Shown: one piece after another, positions 1 through 7,678 of the stretch
Layout: the number at the start of each line of letters is the position of its first letter
How positions within the stretch are numbered: the first letter of the stretch is position 1
Origin: an uncultured Schumannella sp.
GTDB lineage: Bacteria > Actinomycetota > Actinomycetes > Actinomycetales > Microbacteriaceae
Reading direction: 5' to 3'
NCBI RefSeq assembly: GCF_905479755.1
Contig: NZ_CAJQNT010000038.1
Location: forward strand, 1-35,247
DNA length: 35,247 nt
The notes under the pieces: generated by a model
What the model saw: the letters and a program-made list of their open reading frames with translations, nothing else
What the model was told of the DNA's origin: nothing
The model's database searches: none
Made by a program: the position numbers and the translations under genes

Positions 1-766
1 CGCGAATCATCGCGGTCTGCGGGGACTCGCAGCCCCGGATCGGCGACCACCGCATCCCCGCGGGCAAGCCCTCGGCGAGGTGTTGCGGGTCGAAGATCGC
101 GACCGGCCCGACCCGGCGGCGGGCGCGCATGGTCGCGGTCAGGTTGTCGGGCCGGGTCGAGGTCACCACGACAGCGCCGGGAGCGTCGAGAATGGCCGGG
201 ATCACCAGATGCAGGCCCTTGCCGGAGCGGGGCGGGCCGATGACCATGAGCGAGTCTTCGACGGACGCCCATACGCTGGCTCCCTTGGAGACACCGAGCC
301 GATAGCCCAGGTCCTGCGGGCGCGGACTGATCAGGCCGGGGCGGAGGCTTCTGGCGCGACGCAACAACGCCTTCTCCGATGCGGCAGCGGTGATCTCGTG
401 CCGGGTGGCGATACCGGCCAAGCGGCGCGGGTCCTGCTCGACTCGGTGCGTGTGGCGCCGCAACCGCAACCACGCCCAGACACCGCCGGAGACGAGCGTG
501 GCAAACAGCAGGCTGGCGACGACCCAATAGACGACCGGGTTAAGTCCGGGCGCGTCGAGCGCGGCGGCAGGGTCGCCGAGATTGAACAACACGCCAACCC
601 CGGAGGCGGGATCGCCGGCGGGCTGGCCGATCCCGGTGAGGAACGCCGCGACCGATCCGGCGCCGCGCAGCACGAGGGCAACACCGAACAGGACGACGAG
701 CCCGATCATCGCGGCGTTGGTCAGTTCGTCGCCGAAGGAGCCGGCCTGCCGACCCTCGCCGGTCAC
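1..766 (-). CDS. VirD4/TraG-type type IV coupling ATPase (N-terminal part)
   Basis: This is the N-terminal 255 residues of a type IV coupling protein; the rest lies beyond the left edge. Such ATPases sit in the inner membrane and pass the relaxase-DNA complex to the secretion channel. Two hydrophobic stretches (about residues 20-45 and 78-100) are followed by a basic linker and a Walker A motif, GPPRSGKG, at 177-184. Downstream the text VVVTSTRPDN and AIFDPQ is typical of TraG/TraD/VirD4 ATPases. The start is a GTG at 766 whose GTGA overlaps the stop of the upstream gene, pointing to translational coupling. The frame stays open to base 1. Family assignment is strong; the C-terminal motifs cannot be checked here. 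Confidence 0.9.
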   Translation of the reverse strand, partial: MTGEGRQAGSFGDELTNAAMIGLVVLFGVALVLRGAGSVAAFLTGIGQPAGDPASGVGVLFNLGDPAAALDAPGLNPVVYWVVASLLFATLVSGGVWAWLRLRRHTHRVEQDPRRLAGIATRHEITAAASEKALLRRARSLRPGLISPRPQDLGYRLGVSKGASVWASVEDSLMVIGPPRSGKGLHLVIPAILDAPGAVVVTSTRPDNLTATMRARRRVGPVAIFDPQHLAEGLPAGMRWSPIRGCESPQTAMIR

Positions 767-1281
767 GGCAGCCGCCGCACGATCATTTTGCCGGAGATGC
801 GCCCGAACAGCAGCACCTCCACGACTTCATCCGAAGCGTCAGTGGTGGTCGGGGCAGAGTCGATGAGGGCGCGGGCGGTGCCGGTTCCGGAGGCGTCGGT
901 GTGCCCGGTGATGACGGCGACCGCCACGTCCTCGCCGGGAACGAACCCGTCGCCGGTGACCGTGTGGAACACCGGGAGCGGTGCGGGCTTGTCAGGTTCG
1001 GGTCTCGGCTGGGGTGTGCGGCGAAGGCGGGGCGCGATGATGTCGGTGAAGCTCGTACCGTCGCTCTCGCGGACCTCGACGCGCGCCGGGGTCGTTCGGT
1101 TGTTGGTGGCGCGGTCGATGATCTGCCCGAACGAGGATCGCCGCCACGGTGGGGCGAACGGGTCCGGGTTCAGTGGCTTCCCATCGACGGTCGCGGCCAC
1201 CGTGCCGTCCGCGTACACGTCGAGAACGACCAGAGGGATGGATACTGGGACAGACTCCGGCTCGGGTTTCCTCATGGCCAC
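763..1281 (-). CDS. Conserved transfer-operon protein of unknown function
   Basis: A soluble protein of about 172 residues lying between the VirB4-like ATPase and the coupling protein. I recognise no domain. There is no signal peptide or membrane segment. The sequence starts acidic and proline-rich, has a basic middle (PWRRSSFGQIIDRATNNR) and ends in a short hydrophobic beta-rich tail. The stop overlaps the GTG start of the coupling protein by 4 bp, so the two are probably translated together and may act together. The start is uncertain: GTG at 1281 and ATG at 1275 are both possible, and the strong AGGAGG at 1297-1302 is rather far from either. Confidence 0.7.
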   Translation of the reverse strand: MAMRKPEPESVPVSIPLVVLDVYADGTVAATVDGKPLNPDPFAPPWRRSSFGQIIDRATNNRTTPARVEVRESDGTSFTDIIAPRLRRTPQPRPEPDKPAPLPVFHTVTGDGFVPGEDVAVAVITGHTDASGTGTARALIDSAPTTTDASDEVVEVLLFGRISGKMIVRRLP

Positions 1282-1314
1282 GAGGTGAGCCAGAATCCTC
1301 CTGTAGTCGGCGGT

Positions 1315-2817
1315 TCAGGATTCGTGAACGTGCGGGGAACCGCCGGTCATACGTGCGGTGGTGTCGAAGGCGGCCAGCTCGGCGGGGTGGAGCTGGTGCT
1401 GCACGACGAAGCTGCGGTCCTTGATCCGCCAGAGTCCTTGTCCAGTGCCGAGTCCGGGCAGGAGGCGTCGTTCGGTGCCAGTCAGTCCAAGCGCAGCGGC
1501 GGTGGGGCCGAGCTGGTCGGTCTCTTGCCGGTACACGATCCGGGTCTCGGCGTTCGCGAGCAGGCTGTTGGCCAGCGCCCGGTTCGCCGAACCCATGTCG
1601 CCGACGTTCTCCAGGTCGGTCAGCTTGTGGAACACGAGCAGATTTGCCAGCCCGTAATGCCGGGCCAGGCGCCAGTGTGCGTCCATTCTGCGCAGCAGCG
1701 CCGGGTGTGACATGAGCCGCCAAGCCTCGTCGTAGATCACCCATCTGCGCCCGCCGTTGGGATCGAGCAGCGCGGCTTCCATCCATGCCGATGAGCACGT
1801 CATCAGCACCGATATCAGGGTGCTGTTCTCGGTGACTCGTGACAGATCGAGGCTGACCATCGGCAGCGTGGGATCGAACCTCACCGTCGAAGGGCCGTCG
1901 AACAAGCCACTGAGGTCACCGCGAACCAGACGACGCAGGGCATGGCCGACGAGCCTGCCGTCTTCAGTGAGCCGCCCATCCGGGTCGTCGGCAGGATCAG
2001 GGCGCAGGAGCCGGTCGACCACCATCGGCAGGATCGGCACGTCCGCGTCACGCACCGCTCCAATGAGGGCGGTGTCGATCGCGGTGTGTTCGAGAGGCGC
2101 GAGAGCCCGGTCCAGCACGGTCTCGGTGAGCGCGCCGAGCAGGTCACGGCGCCTCGCGGCGAGAGTCGTGGCCCACTCTTGATCCGAGAGGCCGCCGGGT
2201 CGGTAGCCCTCATCGAGCGGATTGAGCCGGTTGCCCATCCCGTGCCCGAGGATGATGGCCTTCCCTCCCACGGCCTCGGCGACGCCGCTGTGCTCCCCTT
2301 TGGGGTCACCTGGGACGTAGACGCGGTAGCCGAAGGGCAGGCTGCGGGTGTAGAGGCTCTTGGCGAGCGAGGACTTCCCGGAGCCGACGATGCCCGCCAG
2401 GATCAGGTTCGGGGCGGTGATGATGCCCCGCTGATAGAGCACCCACGGGTCGTAGACGAACGACGAGCCCGAATAGAGGTCCTGGCCGACGAACATTCCG
2501 GCTGACCCGAGTCCGGCCTCGGCGAGAAACGGGTACTGGCCAGCGAGGACGGCACTGGTGTCCTGATGCCGTGGCAGCCTGAACCGGCCCGGGGAGCGGA
2601 GCATTGCCGGGCCGAGTTCACCCGCTGGCGGCAGGTAGACGGCGGCGCGACGCTCGGCGCGTTCGGCCTCCGCTTTGGCGCGGGCCGTCTCCTTCTCCAC
2701 CTGACGCTGCTCGGCGACAAGCCGAGTGGCTGCTTCTTTCCGTGCCTTGCGCAGCCGCCGCCGCTCCGATGCCGGAGCGACGAGGACAGCGGTGTGCAGC
2801 TTCTCGTCCCTGCTCAC
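1315..2817 (-). CDS. VirB4-like conjugation ATPase (short, C-terminal-half form)
   Basis: A cytoplasmic P-loop ATPase that probably powers assembly of the conjugation channel. An N-terminal charged helix (about 15-60, rich in R, E and A) is followed by a VirB4/TraC-type ATPase core. Walker A is GIVGSGKSS at 142-150, a DPKGEHSG segment lies near 171, and Walker B is WVIYDEAW at 359-366. At 500 residues it is shorter than classical VirB4 (about 800). The missing N-terminal half may be supplied by the SCO6880-family protein at 4158-5627. The start is a GTG overlapping the stop of the upstream gene (GTGA). It lies between two unknowns in the same operon. Confidence 0.9.
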   Translation of the reverse strand: MSRDEKLHTAVLVAPASERRRLRKARKEAATRLVAEQRQVEKETARAKAEAERAERRAAVYLPPAGELGPAMLRSPGRFRLPRHQDTSAVLAGQYPFLAEAGLGSAGMFVGQDLYSGSSFVYDPWVLYQRGIITAPNLILAGIVGSGKSSLAKSLYTRSLPFGYRVYVPGDPKGEHSGVAEAVGGKAIILGHGMGNRLNPLDEGYRPGGLSDQEWATTLAARRRDLLGALTETVLDRALAPLEHTAIDTALIGAVRDADVPILPMVVDRLLRPDPADDPDGRLTEDGRLVGHALRRLVRGDLSGLFDGPSTVRFDPTLPMVSLDLSRVTENSTLISVLMTCSSAWMEAALLDPNGGRRWVIYDEAWRLMSHPALLRRMDAHWRLARHYGLANLLVFHKLTDLENVGDMGSANRALANSLLANAETRIVYRQETDQLGPTAAALGLTGTERRLLPGLGTGQGLWRIKDRSFVVQHQLHPAELAAFDTTARMTGGSPHVHES

Positions 2818-3275
2818 AGCGACCGCCCCCGAGTCGGTCGAAACGCGCCGCGGTCAGAACGCTCGAACCATGACGGGTCCGGCACTGCCTGGGATCGTGA
2901 GGTTGGAGGGGCGGAGAAGTGATCTTCTTCGACCAGAAGGGTCAGCGCATCGGTGTTCTGACGGGCGGCTTCGGCGGCCCATTCGGGGAACAGTCTCTGG
3001 TGCTCGGGTGTGCTGCCGGGGTTGTCGATGGCGTGCTGGTGGGCGACGCCGGCGGCGCTCAGGAACACGGCGAGGTCCCGCATCGCTCGGTCCGGGGCGA
3101 CCGGGGCACCTGCGCCGGTGAACAAGTCCCGGCCTTCGAGTATCTGCCCGGTCGTGTTGTCGTCGATCCGGTAGGCGTATCTCTGGTGCTGGCCCAGCGG
3201 AGTATCGGGCCAAACCGTCAAGGTAAGCGTCCCGGCTTGCGAAGTCATGGAAGGGATGGGCTCTGTCGTGTTCAT
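2814..3275 (-). CDS. Small unknown protein of the transfer operon
   Basis: A 153-residue soluble protein with no domain I recognise. The first half reads like a small beta domain (LTLTVWPDTPLGQHQRYAYRI) and the second half is helical and acidic, ending in a basic tail (RGAFRPTRGRSL). Its stop overlaps the GTG start of the VirB4-like gene, so it is translated with it. The chosen ATG at 3275 has no clear ribosome binding site; an internal ATG at 3248 is an alternative. A structural or chaperone role in the secretion apparatus is only a guess from position. Confidence 0.65.
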   Translation of the reverse strand: MNTTEPIPSMTSQAGTLTLTVWPDTPLGQHQRYAYRIDDNTTGQILEGRDLFTGAGAPVAPDRAMRDLAVFLSAAGVAHQHAIDNPGSTPEHQRLFPEWAAEAARQNTDALTLLVEEDHFSAPPTSRSQAVPDPSWFERSDRGAFRPTRGRSL

Positions 3276-3314
3276 GCCCGGCAGGTGCTCGCCTGTCGTC
3301 TCCGGGCGTGGAAC

Positions 3315-4106
3315 CTAGAGCGAGAGGCCGCGGGCCTGTTTGACCGCGGCGACGCCGGGATGTTCGAACCAGTCGCCGTCCCGGACGGCGCTGCGCCGCC
3401 CGGTCGTCTCACGAGTGGGAGCCGGGCGCCGCGCGGGAACGTGCGGCTCGCCAGCGGGGCCGATAGCGTCTTCGGCGCGGATCATGTGCCGCCGGTAGAG
3501 GGCGACGTGTCCGGCCTGCGGGTTGTAGGACATCGCGTAATCGCCGGTCTCGGCCTGCCGATCGCCCGCGTAGGCGGGTGCGGAGTCGTGGACATCTCCG
3601 CCCTCCATTGCCGCGTCGGTGCTTTCAGCGCCGTAGTCCCACTGCGACAAATGCTCGATCCCCGCCTCGACCCCTTGGGTGTCGATGAGGTCGAGCACTC
3701 GGTCGGCTTCCTCTCCTTGGAGGAACACGACACCGATCCATCGCTGCACGAGGCGATCCTGCGGGTTCCAGACGATCCGCCCCGAGTGCGTGAACGCGGC
3801 GTTGAGGTGGTCATCGGCCTGGTCCAACAGCGTGGCGGCCTGGTGCAGCTCATCGGCCGCCGCCAACGCGGCCGCACCGCCGGCGGTGTGGTCGTGGGCG
3901 TCGTCGGTGACGTGATCCTGTCGGCTCAGGTGGGCGCCTGCGAGCTGGTCGAACACTTGCCGCATGGCGCGTATCCCGCCCAGCAGCTCGCCGATCACCG
4001 CGTAGGTGTCGGATGGGTCCTCGAAGGTGCGGCTGGCGTGCGCGAGCGCTCGCAACGCCTCGTAGGCTTCGCTGGCATCGCGGGCGGGATCGGTGAACGT
4101 GGGCAT
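3315..4106 (-). CDS. Unknown helical protein of the transfer operon
   Basis: A 263-residue cytoplasmic protein, mostly alpha-helical in the first half (about 10-110, rich in A, L, D and H), with a segment around 118-150 (WNPQDRLVQRWIGVVFLQG) that looks folded, and a disordered proline- and arginine-rich stretch near 220-240. I recognise no family. The start is an ATG preceded by GAGGGAGA at good spacing. It lies between the SCO6880-family gene and the 153-residue unknown, so a role linked to conjugation is likely from context only. Confidence 0.65.
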   Translation of the reverse strand: MPTFTDPARDASEAYEALRALAHASRTFEDPSDTYAVIGELLGGIRAMRQVFDQLAGAHLSRQDHVTDDAHDHTAGGAAALAAADELHQAATLLDQADDHLNAAFTHSGRIVWNPQDRLVQRWIGVVFLQGEEADRVLDLIDTQGVEAGIEHLSQWDYGAESTDAAMEGGDVHDSAPAYAGDRQAETGDYAMSYNPQAGHVALYRRHMIRAEDAIGPAGEPHVPARRPAPTRETTGRRSAVRDGDWFEHPGVAAVKQARGLSL

Positions 4107-4157
4107 CGCTGGTCTCCCTCGGCGGTGGGTTGGATGCCTGCAAGGTGCGCCCCGTGG

Positions 4158-5627
4158 TCACACGATTCGGCACAACGGGAGCGCTGCGGCGGTGAACGCC
4201 GCAGCTTGCTGGCCGACGAGTCTTCTGGTCTCGCAGGACGCTTGGATCGCGGATTGCTCGATCGCGGCGGTTGCTGCTTCGAGTTCGTCGAGCGTGGGCG
4301 CAGAGATGCTGATGAGGCCGGAGACGCGGAGCACTCCGTGTCCCGCCGTCAGGTCTGCTTCCTGTTGGAGCACGTCTTGGTACTCGGCGGTCTGCGCGGC
4401 GTCTTCGATCTGTCCCATCCGTGCGCGCTGGGCCGCGTCGCTGATGTGCTCGACCTTCTTCTTGCGGATGTCACGCGCGGCTTGGTCGGAGCGCATCGGT
4501 GTGTAGATCAGTGACACCGCGCGTTGGATGCCGGTCGAGAGCAGCACAGGGGCGAGGAAACCGGGATAGACCATCGAACGAGGCCACTCCGATACCCACA
4601 TGACGGTGTGCCAGGCGGAGTCGGTGCGCAGGTTGCCCCAGGTCTCGGTGACCGCAACCGGGCCGGCGGCGGCCAGCTCTTGGCCGAGCCTGCCGTGCCG
4701 TTCCAGCGTCGCGGCCACGGCTGGGTCATAGGCCGAGCGCAGGATCACAGCGACCTGGCCGGGTCCGAGCCACCCGACAGGGGTCAGGTCCGCCGACCGC
4801 AGCGCCGCAGTGAGCGTCGCCATCTCCTGCCGGAGCATCGCAGCTGCGCCACGAATGCCACCGCCGGCAGTCCTGATCTGCCGGGCCGCGGCCTTCATGT
4901 CCAGCGAGAGACTGATCGTGGTGGCGTGACGTTCCCCGGCGGGGCCGGCTCGTTCGATCAGTTCGGCGTAGGTCTGGGACGCCCAGGTGTCGTCGGCGGT
5001 GCCGTGCTCGGCCCACCACTCGGCCAGCCCGCTGCCGGAGTCGGGCAAGGTGCGTTCGAGCACTTGCAAGGTTGCGATCCGTCCGGACCGGCACACCGTG
5101 GCGAGCACCCGTCCCCACGCGGTGACCCGCCGTTCCTGCTCGCCGGGGTCCAGCAGCACAAAGGCGGGATGGGTGACCTCGCAAACCACGGTGAGCGTGG
5201 CCCGGTGAGGATCGTGGACCATGCACGCCCCGGTCTCGGGGTCCAGATGCTCCCGGAGCCGGGCCATGTCACCGGGCAGCGCAAGATTCCCCACAGGGCG
5301 CGGCTTGACGATCCGCCGGCGATACAGCAGTTGGCCGCCGGTGGTACGCCACAGCCACCAGCAGGCGACCGGAAGCCATTCGACCATCGGCCGCCCGGCG
5401 ATGGGCAGCCAGGTCAGCACCGCGGCGAGCAGCCACACCGGTGCGGTGTAGGCCAGCAGCACTCCGGCCCCGCCGTAGAACGCCGCCAGCAGCGTCAGCC
5501 CGCCGATACCGAGGGTGATGAGCTGCGCGACCGAAAGCCCCAGCAGCACGCCCCGGCGGGTGAGGCGGCTGAACTTCATCGGAGTCAACTCGCCCCCAGG
5601 CGCCTTCCGTTCCGTCGTGCTTGGCAT
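4158..5627 (-). CDS. SCO6880-family conjugation protein (PrgI-like membrane region plus VirB4 N-half-like domain)
   Basis: An inner-membrane-anchored component of actinobacterial conjugation systems. After a short polar N-terminus (residues 1-28) there are two hydrophobic segments at about 29-55 and 57-75, a third near 82-95, then a long cytoplasmic domain. The arrangement and text (LTRRGVLLGLSVAQLI near 23, later GYRS-free ATPase-less core ending in RRLVGQQAAAFTAALP) match my recollection of the SCO6880 family, in which no Walker motif is present. It likely supplies the membrane and N-terminal part that the short VirB4-like ATPase lacks. It follows the TrbL-like gene by 6 bp, so the two are co-translated or nearly so. 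Confidence 0.8.
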   Translation of the reverse strand: MPSTTERKAPGGELTPMKFSRLTRRGVLLGLSVAQLITLGIGGLTLLAAFYGGAGVLLAYTAPVWLLAAVLTWLPIAGRPMVEWLPVACWWLWRTTGGQLLYRRRIVKPRPVGNLALPGDMARLREHLDPETGACMVHDPHRATLTVVCEVTHPAFVLLDPGEQERRVTAWGRVLATVCRSGRIATLQVLERTLPDSGSGLAEWWAEHGTADDTWASQTYAELIERAGPAGERHATTISLSLDMKAAARQIRTAGGGIRGAAAMLRQEMATLTAALRSADLTPVGWLGPGQVAVILRSAYDPAVAATLERHGRLGQELAAAGPVAVTETWGNLRTDSAWHTVMWVSEWPRSMVYPGFLAPVLLSTGIQRAVSLIYTPMRSDQAARDIRKKKVEHISDAAQRARMGQIEDAAQTAEYQDVLQQEADLTAGHGVLRVSGLISISAPTLDELEAATAAIEQSAIQASCETRRLVGQQAAAFTAAALPLCRIV

Positions 5628-5633
5628 GATCCG

Positions 5634-6989
5634 TCACTCCTTTCCTGTCGGCGGCGGGCCGGACTTGGGCGGTGCGGGGGTTCGCGGTTGCGGTGCCGAG
5701 GGTGGCGGGGGCGTGTTCGACGGCGCGGTCCCGCTGCCCTGTCCGTCAGCGCCGCTTGCGGCGGTCTCTGCTTGACTCGCGACCGCCTGACCTGCCTTCG
5801 GCCCCGCTTCGGCTGCGCCCTTGATGACCTGTGCGCCGACGACGACCGCAGCAGCCGGTCCCGCAGCAGCACCGGCTCCCGCTCCTGCACCGGCACCGCC
5901 GGCTCCGGCGCCCGCACCGGCCCCCGCTCCGGCACCGCCGTTGGCGGCGCCCGCGGCTGGCGGAGGGGTCTTGGGCGGTGGAGTCCCGCCTAATCCGCCG
6001 CCGGGACCGCCGCTCGGGTCATCGAGGACCTTCTTGGGCTCGCTGCCGCCCTGCGGCTTGGACGGGATCGGGAGCGGACGGTTGAGCGCGTTCTTCGCCT
6101 CCTGCTCGGTGCCCATCTGCTGGTAGACATCGAAGCCGAGGAAGGACACGAAGCGGTAGACCATGTACGGCGCGAACGCGGCGATGCCCATGAGGACGAT
6201 GCCGGTGATGGGCTCGGTGACGGCGGCGATGTCCAGTTCGATCGGGGTGGCGATCTGCGTGATCGCCAGCAAGAAGATGACGACGAGCACGAGCTTGGAC
6301 ACGATGAGAGCGATCACGAACGCGGCCCACTTGGCGATCCACCCCTTGGTGGCGTCCCAGGACGCTCCGGCGAAAGCGATGGGTGCCAGGACCACGCCGA
6401 CCAGCAGCAGCGCCTTGCGGATCAACAGGCTGAACCAGACGATCGCGACTGCGGCGATCATCAGTCCGGCGAGGAAGATGGTCACGATCGCACCGACTCC
6501 GGGTGCAGCGATGTTGATGCCGCTCAGTCCCGCCGCGAGCAAGATGATCTTGTCGCCCATCGTCCCGGTGGTCTCACCAGACGCCTGGATGATGCCGATG
6601 CAGAGCTGATCCACGATCTCCAGCGCGAGCGCAGTCAGCGTCACCACGACGAACGCTCCGAGCACCGATTTGCCCGCGCCGAGTGCGGCTCTGGCCAACG
6701 CGGTCGGGTCTCGGCGGATCAGCCCGGTGATGAGCTGGAGACAGAAGAAGATCAGGACGAGGAAGACCCCGATCCCGAAGATCAGGTTGTAGACGCTGGT
6801 GAACCCGTCCGTCTGGACATCGACCAGCGTGGTCGTGTCGAACACCGACCACATCGCTTCGATCAGCCACCCGGCCGCCCCGCCCATCGCTTGGGCGAGC
6901 CAGTCGAACGGGGCCGCCACTACCGTCGCGGCGGCCTCGCCGGCCACGTCGCAGACGGTCGAGATGATCGGCACATCGCAGACACCCAT
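5634..6989 (-). CDS. TrbL/VirB6-like polytopic conjugation channel protein
   Basis: A polytopic membrane protein, probably the inner-membrane channel component of the secretion system. Hydrophobic segments are seen at roughly residues 65-90, 108-130, 148-200, 205-225 and 235-290 (for example IFGIGVFLVLIFFCLQLI and FVIALIVSKLVLVVIFLLA). The C-terminal third is a disordered tail: proline/glycine-rich, then a run of repeated Gly-Ala dipeptides encoded near 5860-5940, then a Pro-rich end. The start is ATG at 6989 with AGGAGA 8 bases upstream; the GTG just before it is less well spaced. VirB6/TrbL proteins are recognised by topology more than by sequence, hence the moderate certainty. Confidence 0.8.
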   Translation of the reverse strand: MGVCDVPIISTVCDVAGEAAATVVAAPFDWLAQAMGGAAGWLIEAMWSVFDTTTLVDVQTDGFTSVYNLIFGIGVFLVLIFFCLQLITGLIRRDPTALARAALGAGKSVLGAFVVVTLTALALEIVDQLCIGIIQASGETTGTMGDKIILLAAGLSGINIAAPGVGAIVTIFLAGLMIAAVAIVWFSLLIRKALLLVGVVLAPIAFAGASWDATKGWIAKWAAFVIALIVSKLVLVVIFLLAITQIATPIELDIAAVTEPITGIVLMGIAAFAPYMVYRFVSFLGFDVYQQMGTEQEAKNALNRPLPIPSKPQGGSEPKKVLDDPSGGPGGGLGGTPPPKTPPPAAGAANGGAGAGAGAGAGAGGAGAGAGAGAAAGPAAAVVVGAQVIKGAAEAGPKAGQAVASQAETAASGADGQGSGTAPSNTPPPPSAPQPRTPAPPKSGPPPTGKE

Positions 6990-7017
6990 CACGAATCTCC
7001 TGTTGTGTGGGCCGGCC

Positions 7018-7287
7018 CTATACGGCCTGGCCCACGTCCCAGAAGAAGTTCACGAGCGTCACCGCCGCACCGCAGATCACCGCGGCGCCGCAGGAGATGA
7101 GGACGCCCAGCTTGCCCCTGCCGGACAGGTGGGGGTTCGAGCTGTTGGCGCCGTAGGCCCAGACGATCGCGGAGACGATCAGCGCCAGGACGCTGAGGAT
7201 CAGGCCGACCGTCATCACGGCGCCGACGACGGTGCGGAGCTGTTCGATGCCGGGCAGTCCGGAACTGTTGGGGTCAATATCGATCAC
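7018..7287 (-). CDS. DUF6112-family small membrane protein (pilin-like), copy 1
   Basis: An 89-residue protein with a polar start (SSGLPGIEQLRTVVGAV) and two membrane helices, about 20-45 and 62-85. Two hydrophobic helices separated by a short polar loop resemble VirB2-type pilins or small channel subunits, but that role is inferred. It is paralogous to the protein at 7412-7678: both keep the G.P.I..L..V.GA pattern, an IVSAI.WA..A segment and the loop H.L...GK/RVGVL. The start is a GTG with GAGGGAG upstream. It sits directly before the TrbL-like gene. Confidence 0.8.
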   Translation of the reverse strand: MIDIDPNSSGLPGIEQLRTVVGAVMTVGLILSVLALIVSAIVWAYGANSSNPHLSGRGKLGVLISCGAAVICGAAVTLVNFFWDVGQAV

Positions 7288-7368
7288 GGCGGTTACTCCC
7301 TCGCAGATACAGATGGCTTATGGCGGCGAGGTGAACCAGGAAGCGCCTGGCGTGAGCAGGCATGGGAA

Positions 7369-7395
7369 AGGCCCGCCCCAGCAGGGAGCGGGCCT
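7369..7395 (-). terminator. GC-rich hairpin between the two DUF6112 genes
   Basis: AGGCCCGC (7369-7376) pairs with GCGGGCCT (7388-7395); CCC/GGG just inside extend the stem around an AGCA loop with one bulged A. It lies after the stop of the upstream DUF6112 copy and about 80 bp before the start of the next. There is no clear U-tract, so it may be a partial terminator, an attenuator or an mRNA-stabilising structure that sets unequal levels of the two copies. Confidence 0.5.
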
Positions 7396-7411
7396 GTGGC
7401 CGGCCAGAAGG

Positions 7412-7678
7412 TCAGAGCTGGTTGCCGAGAGCGATGAGCCAGTTCACCCACGCGACACCGGCACCGGCGAGCGCGGCGGCACCGACGCCGACGAGCACCC
7501 CGACCCGGCCCTTGGAAGCAAGGGAGTGATTGCCGTGCGAGGCTCCCAGTGCCCAGCAGATCGCCGAGACGATGGTCATGAGCACCGCAACGATGAGCAC
7601 GATTGTCAGCAGGGCTCCGATGACCTGTTTCAGATCGCCGATGCCTCCGAGTCCGTCGAAGTCGGGGAAGACGCCCAT
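7412..7678 (-). CDS. DUF6112-family small membrane protein (pilin-like), copy 2
   Basis: An 88-residue paralogue of the next gene downstream. It has a polar N-terminus (GVFPDFDGLGGIGDLKQV), a first membrane helix about 20-45, a loop containing HSLASKGRVG and a second helix about 60-85. By context it is a pilin-like or small channel subunit of the conjugation apparatus. The ATG at 7678 overlaps the stop of the upstream hydrolase gene (TGATG); a GTG one codon earlier is also possible. A stable hairpin follows the stop codon. Confidence 0.8.
   Translation of the reverse strand: MGVFPDFDGLGGIGDLKQVIGALLTIVLIVAVLMTIVSAICWALGASHGNHSLASKGRVGVLVGVGAAALAGAGVAWVNWLIALGNQL

Noticed and set aside
80-1288. 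Long plus-strand open frame opposite the coupling-protein and unknown genes
   Set aside because: It is antisense to clear minus-strand genes with conserved motifs; GC-rich DNA gives such open frames by chance, and no family text is seen.
2919-4514. Long plus-strand open frame of 531 codons
   Set aside because: Antisense to three operon genes; no recognisable domain.
4524-5993. Long plus-strand open frame opposite the SCO6880-family gene
   Set aside because: Antisense shadow with low-complexity text; the minus strand has the coherent operon.
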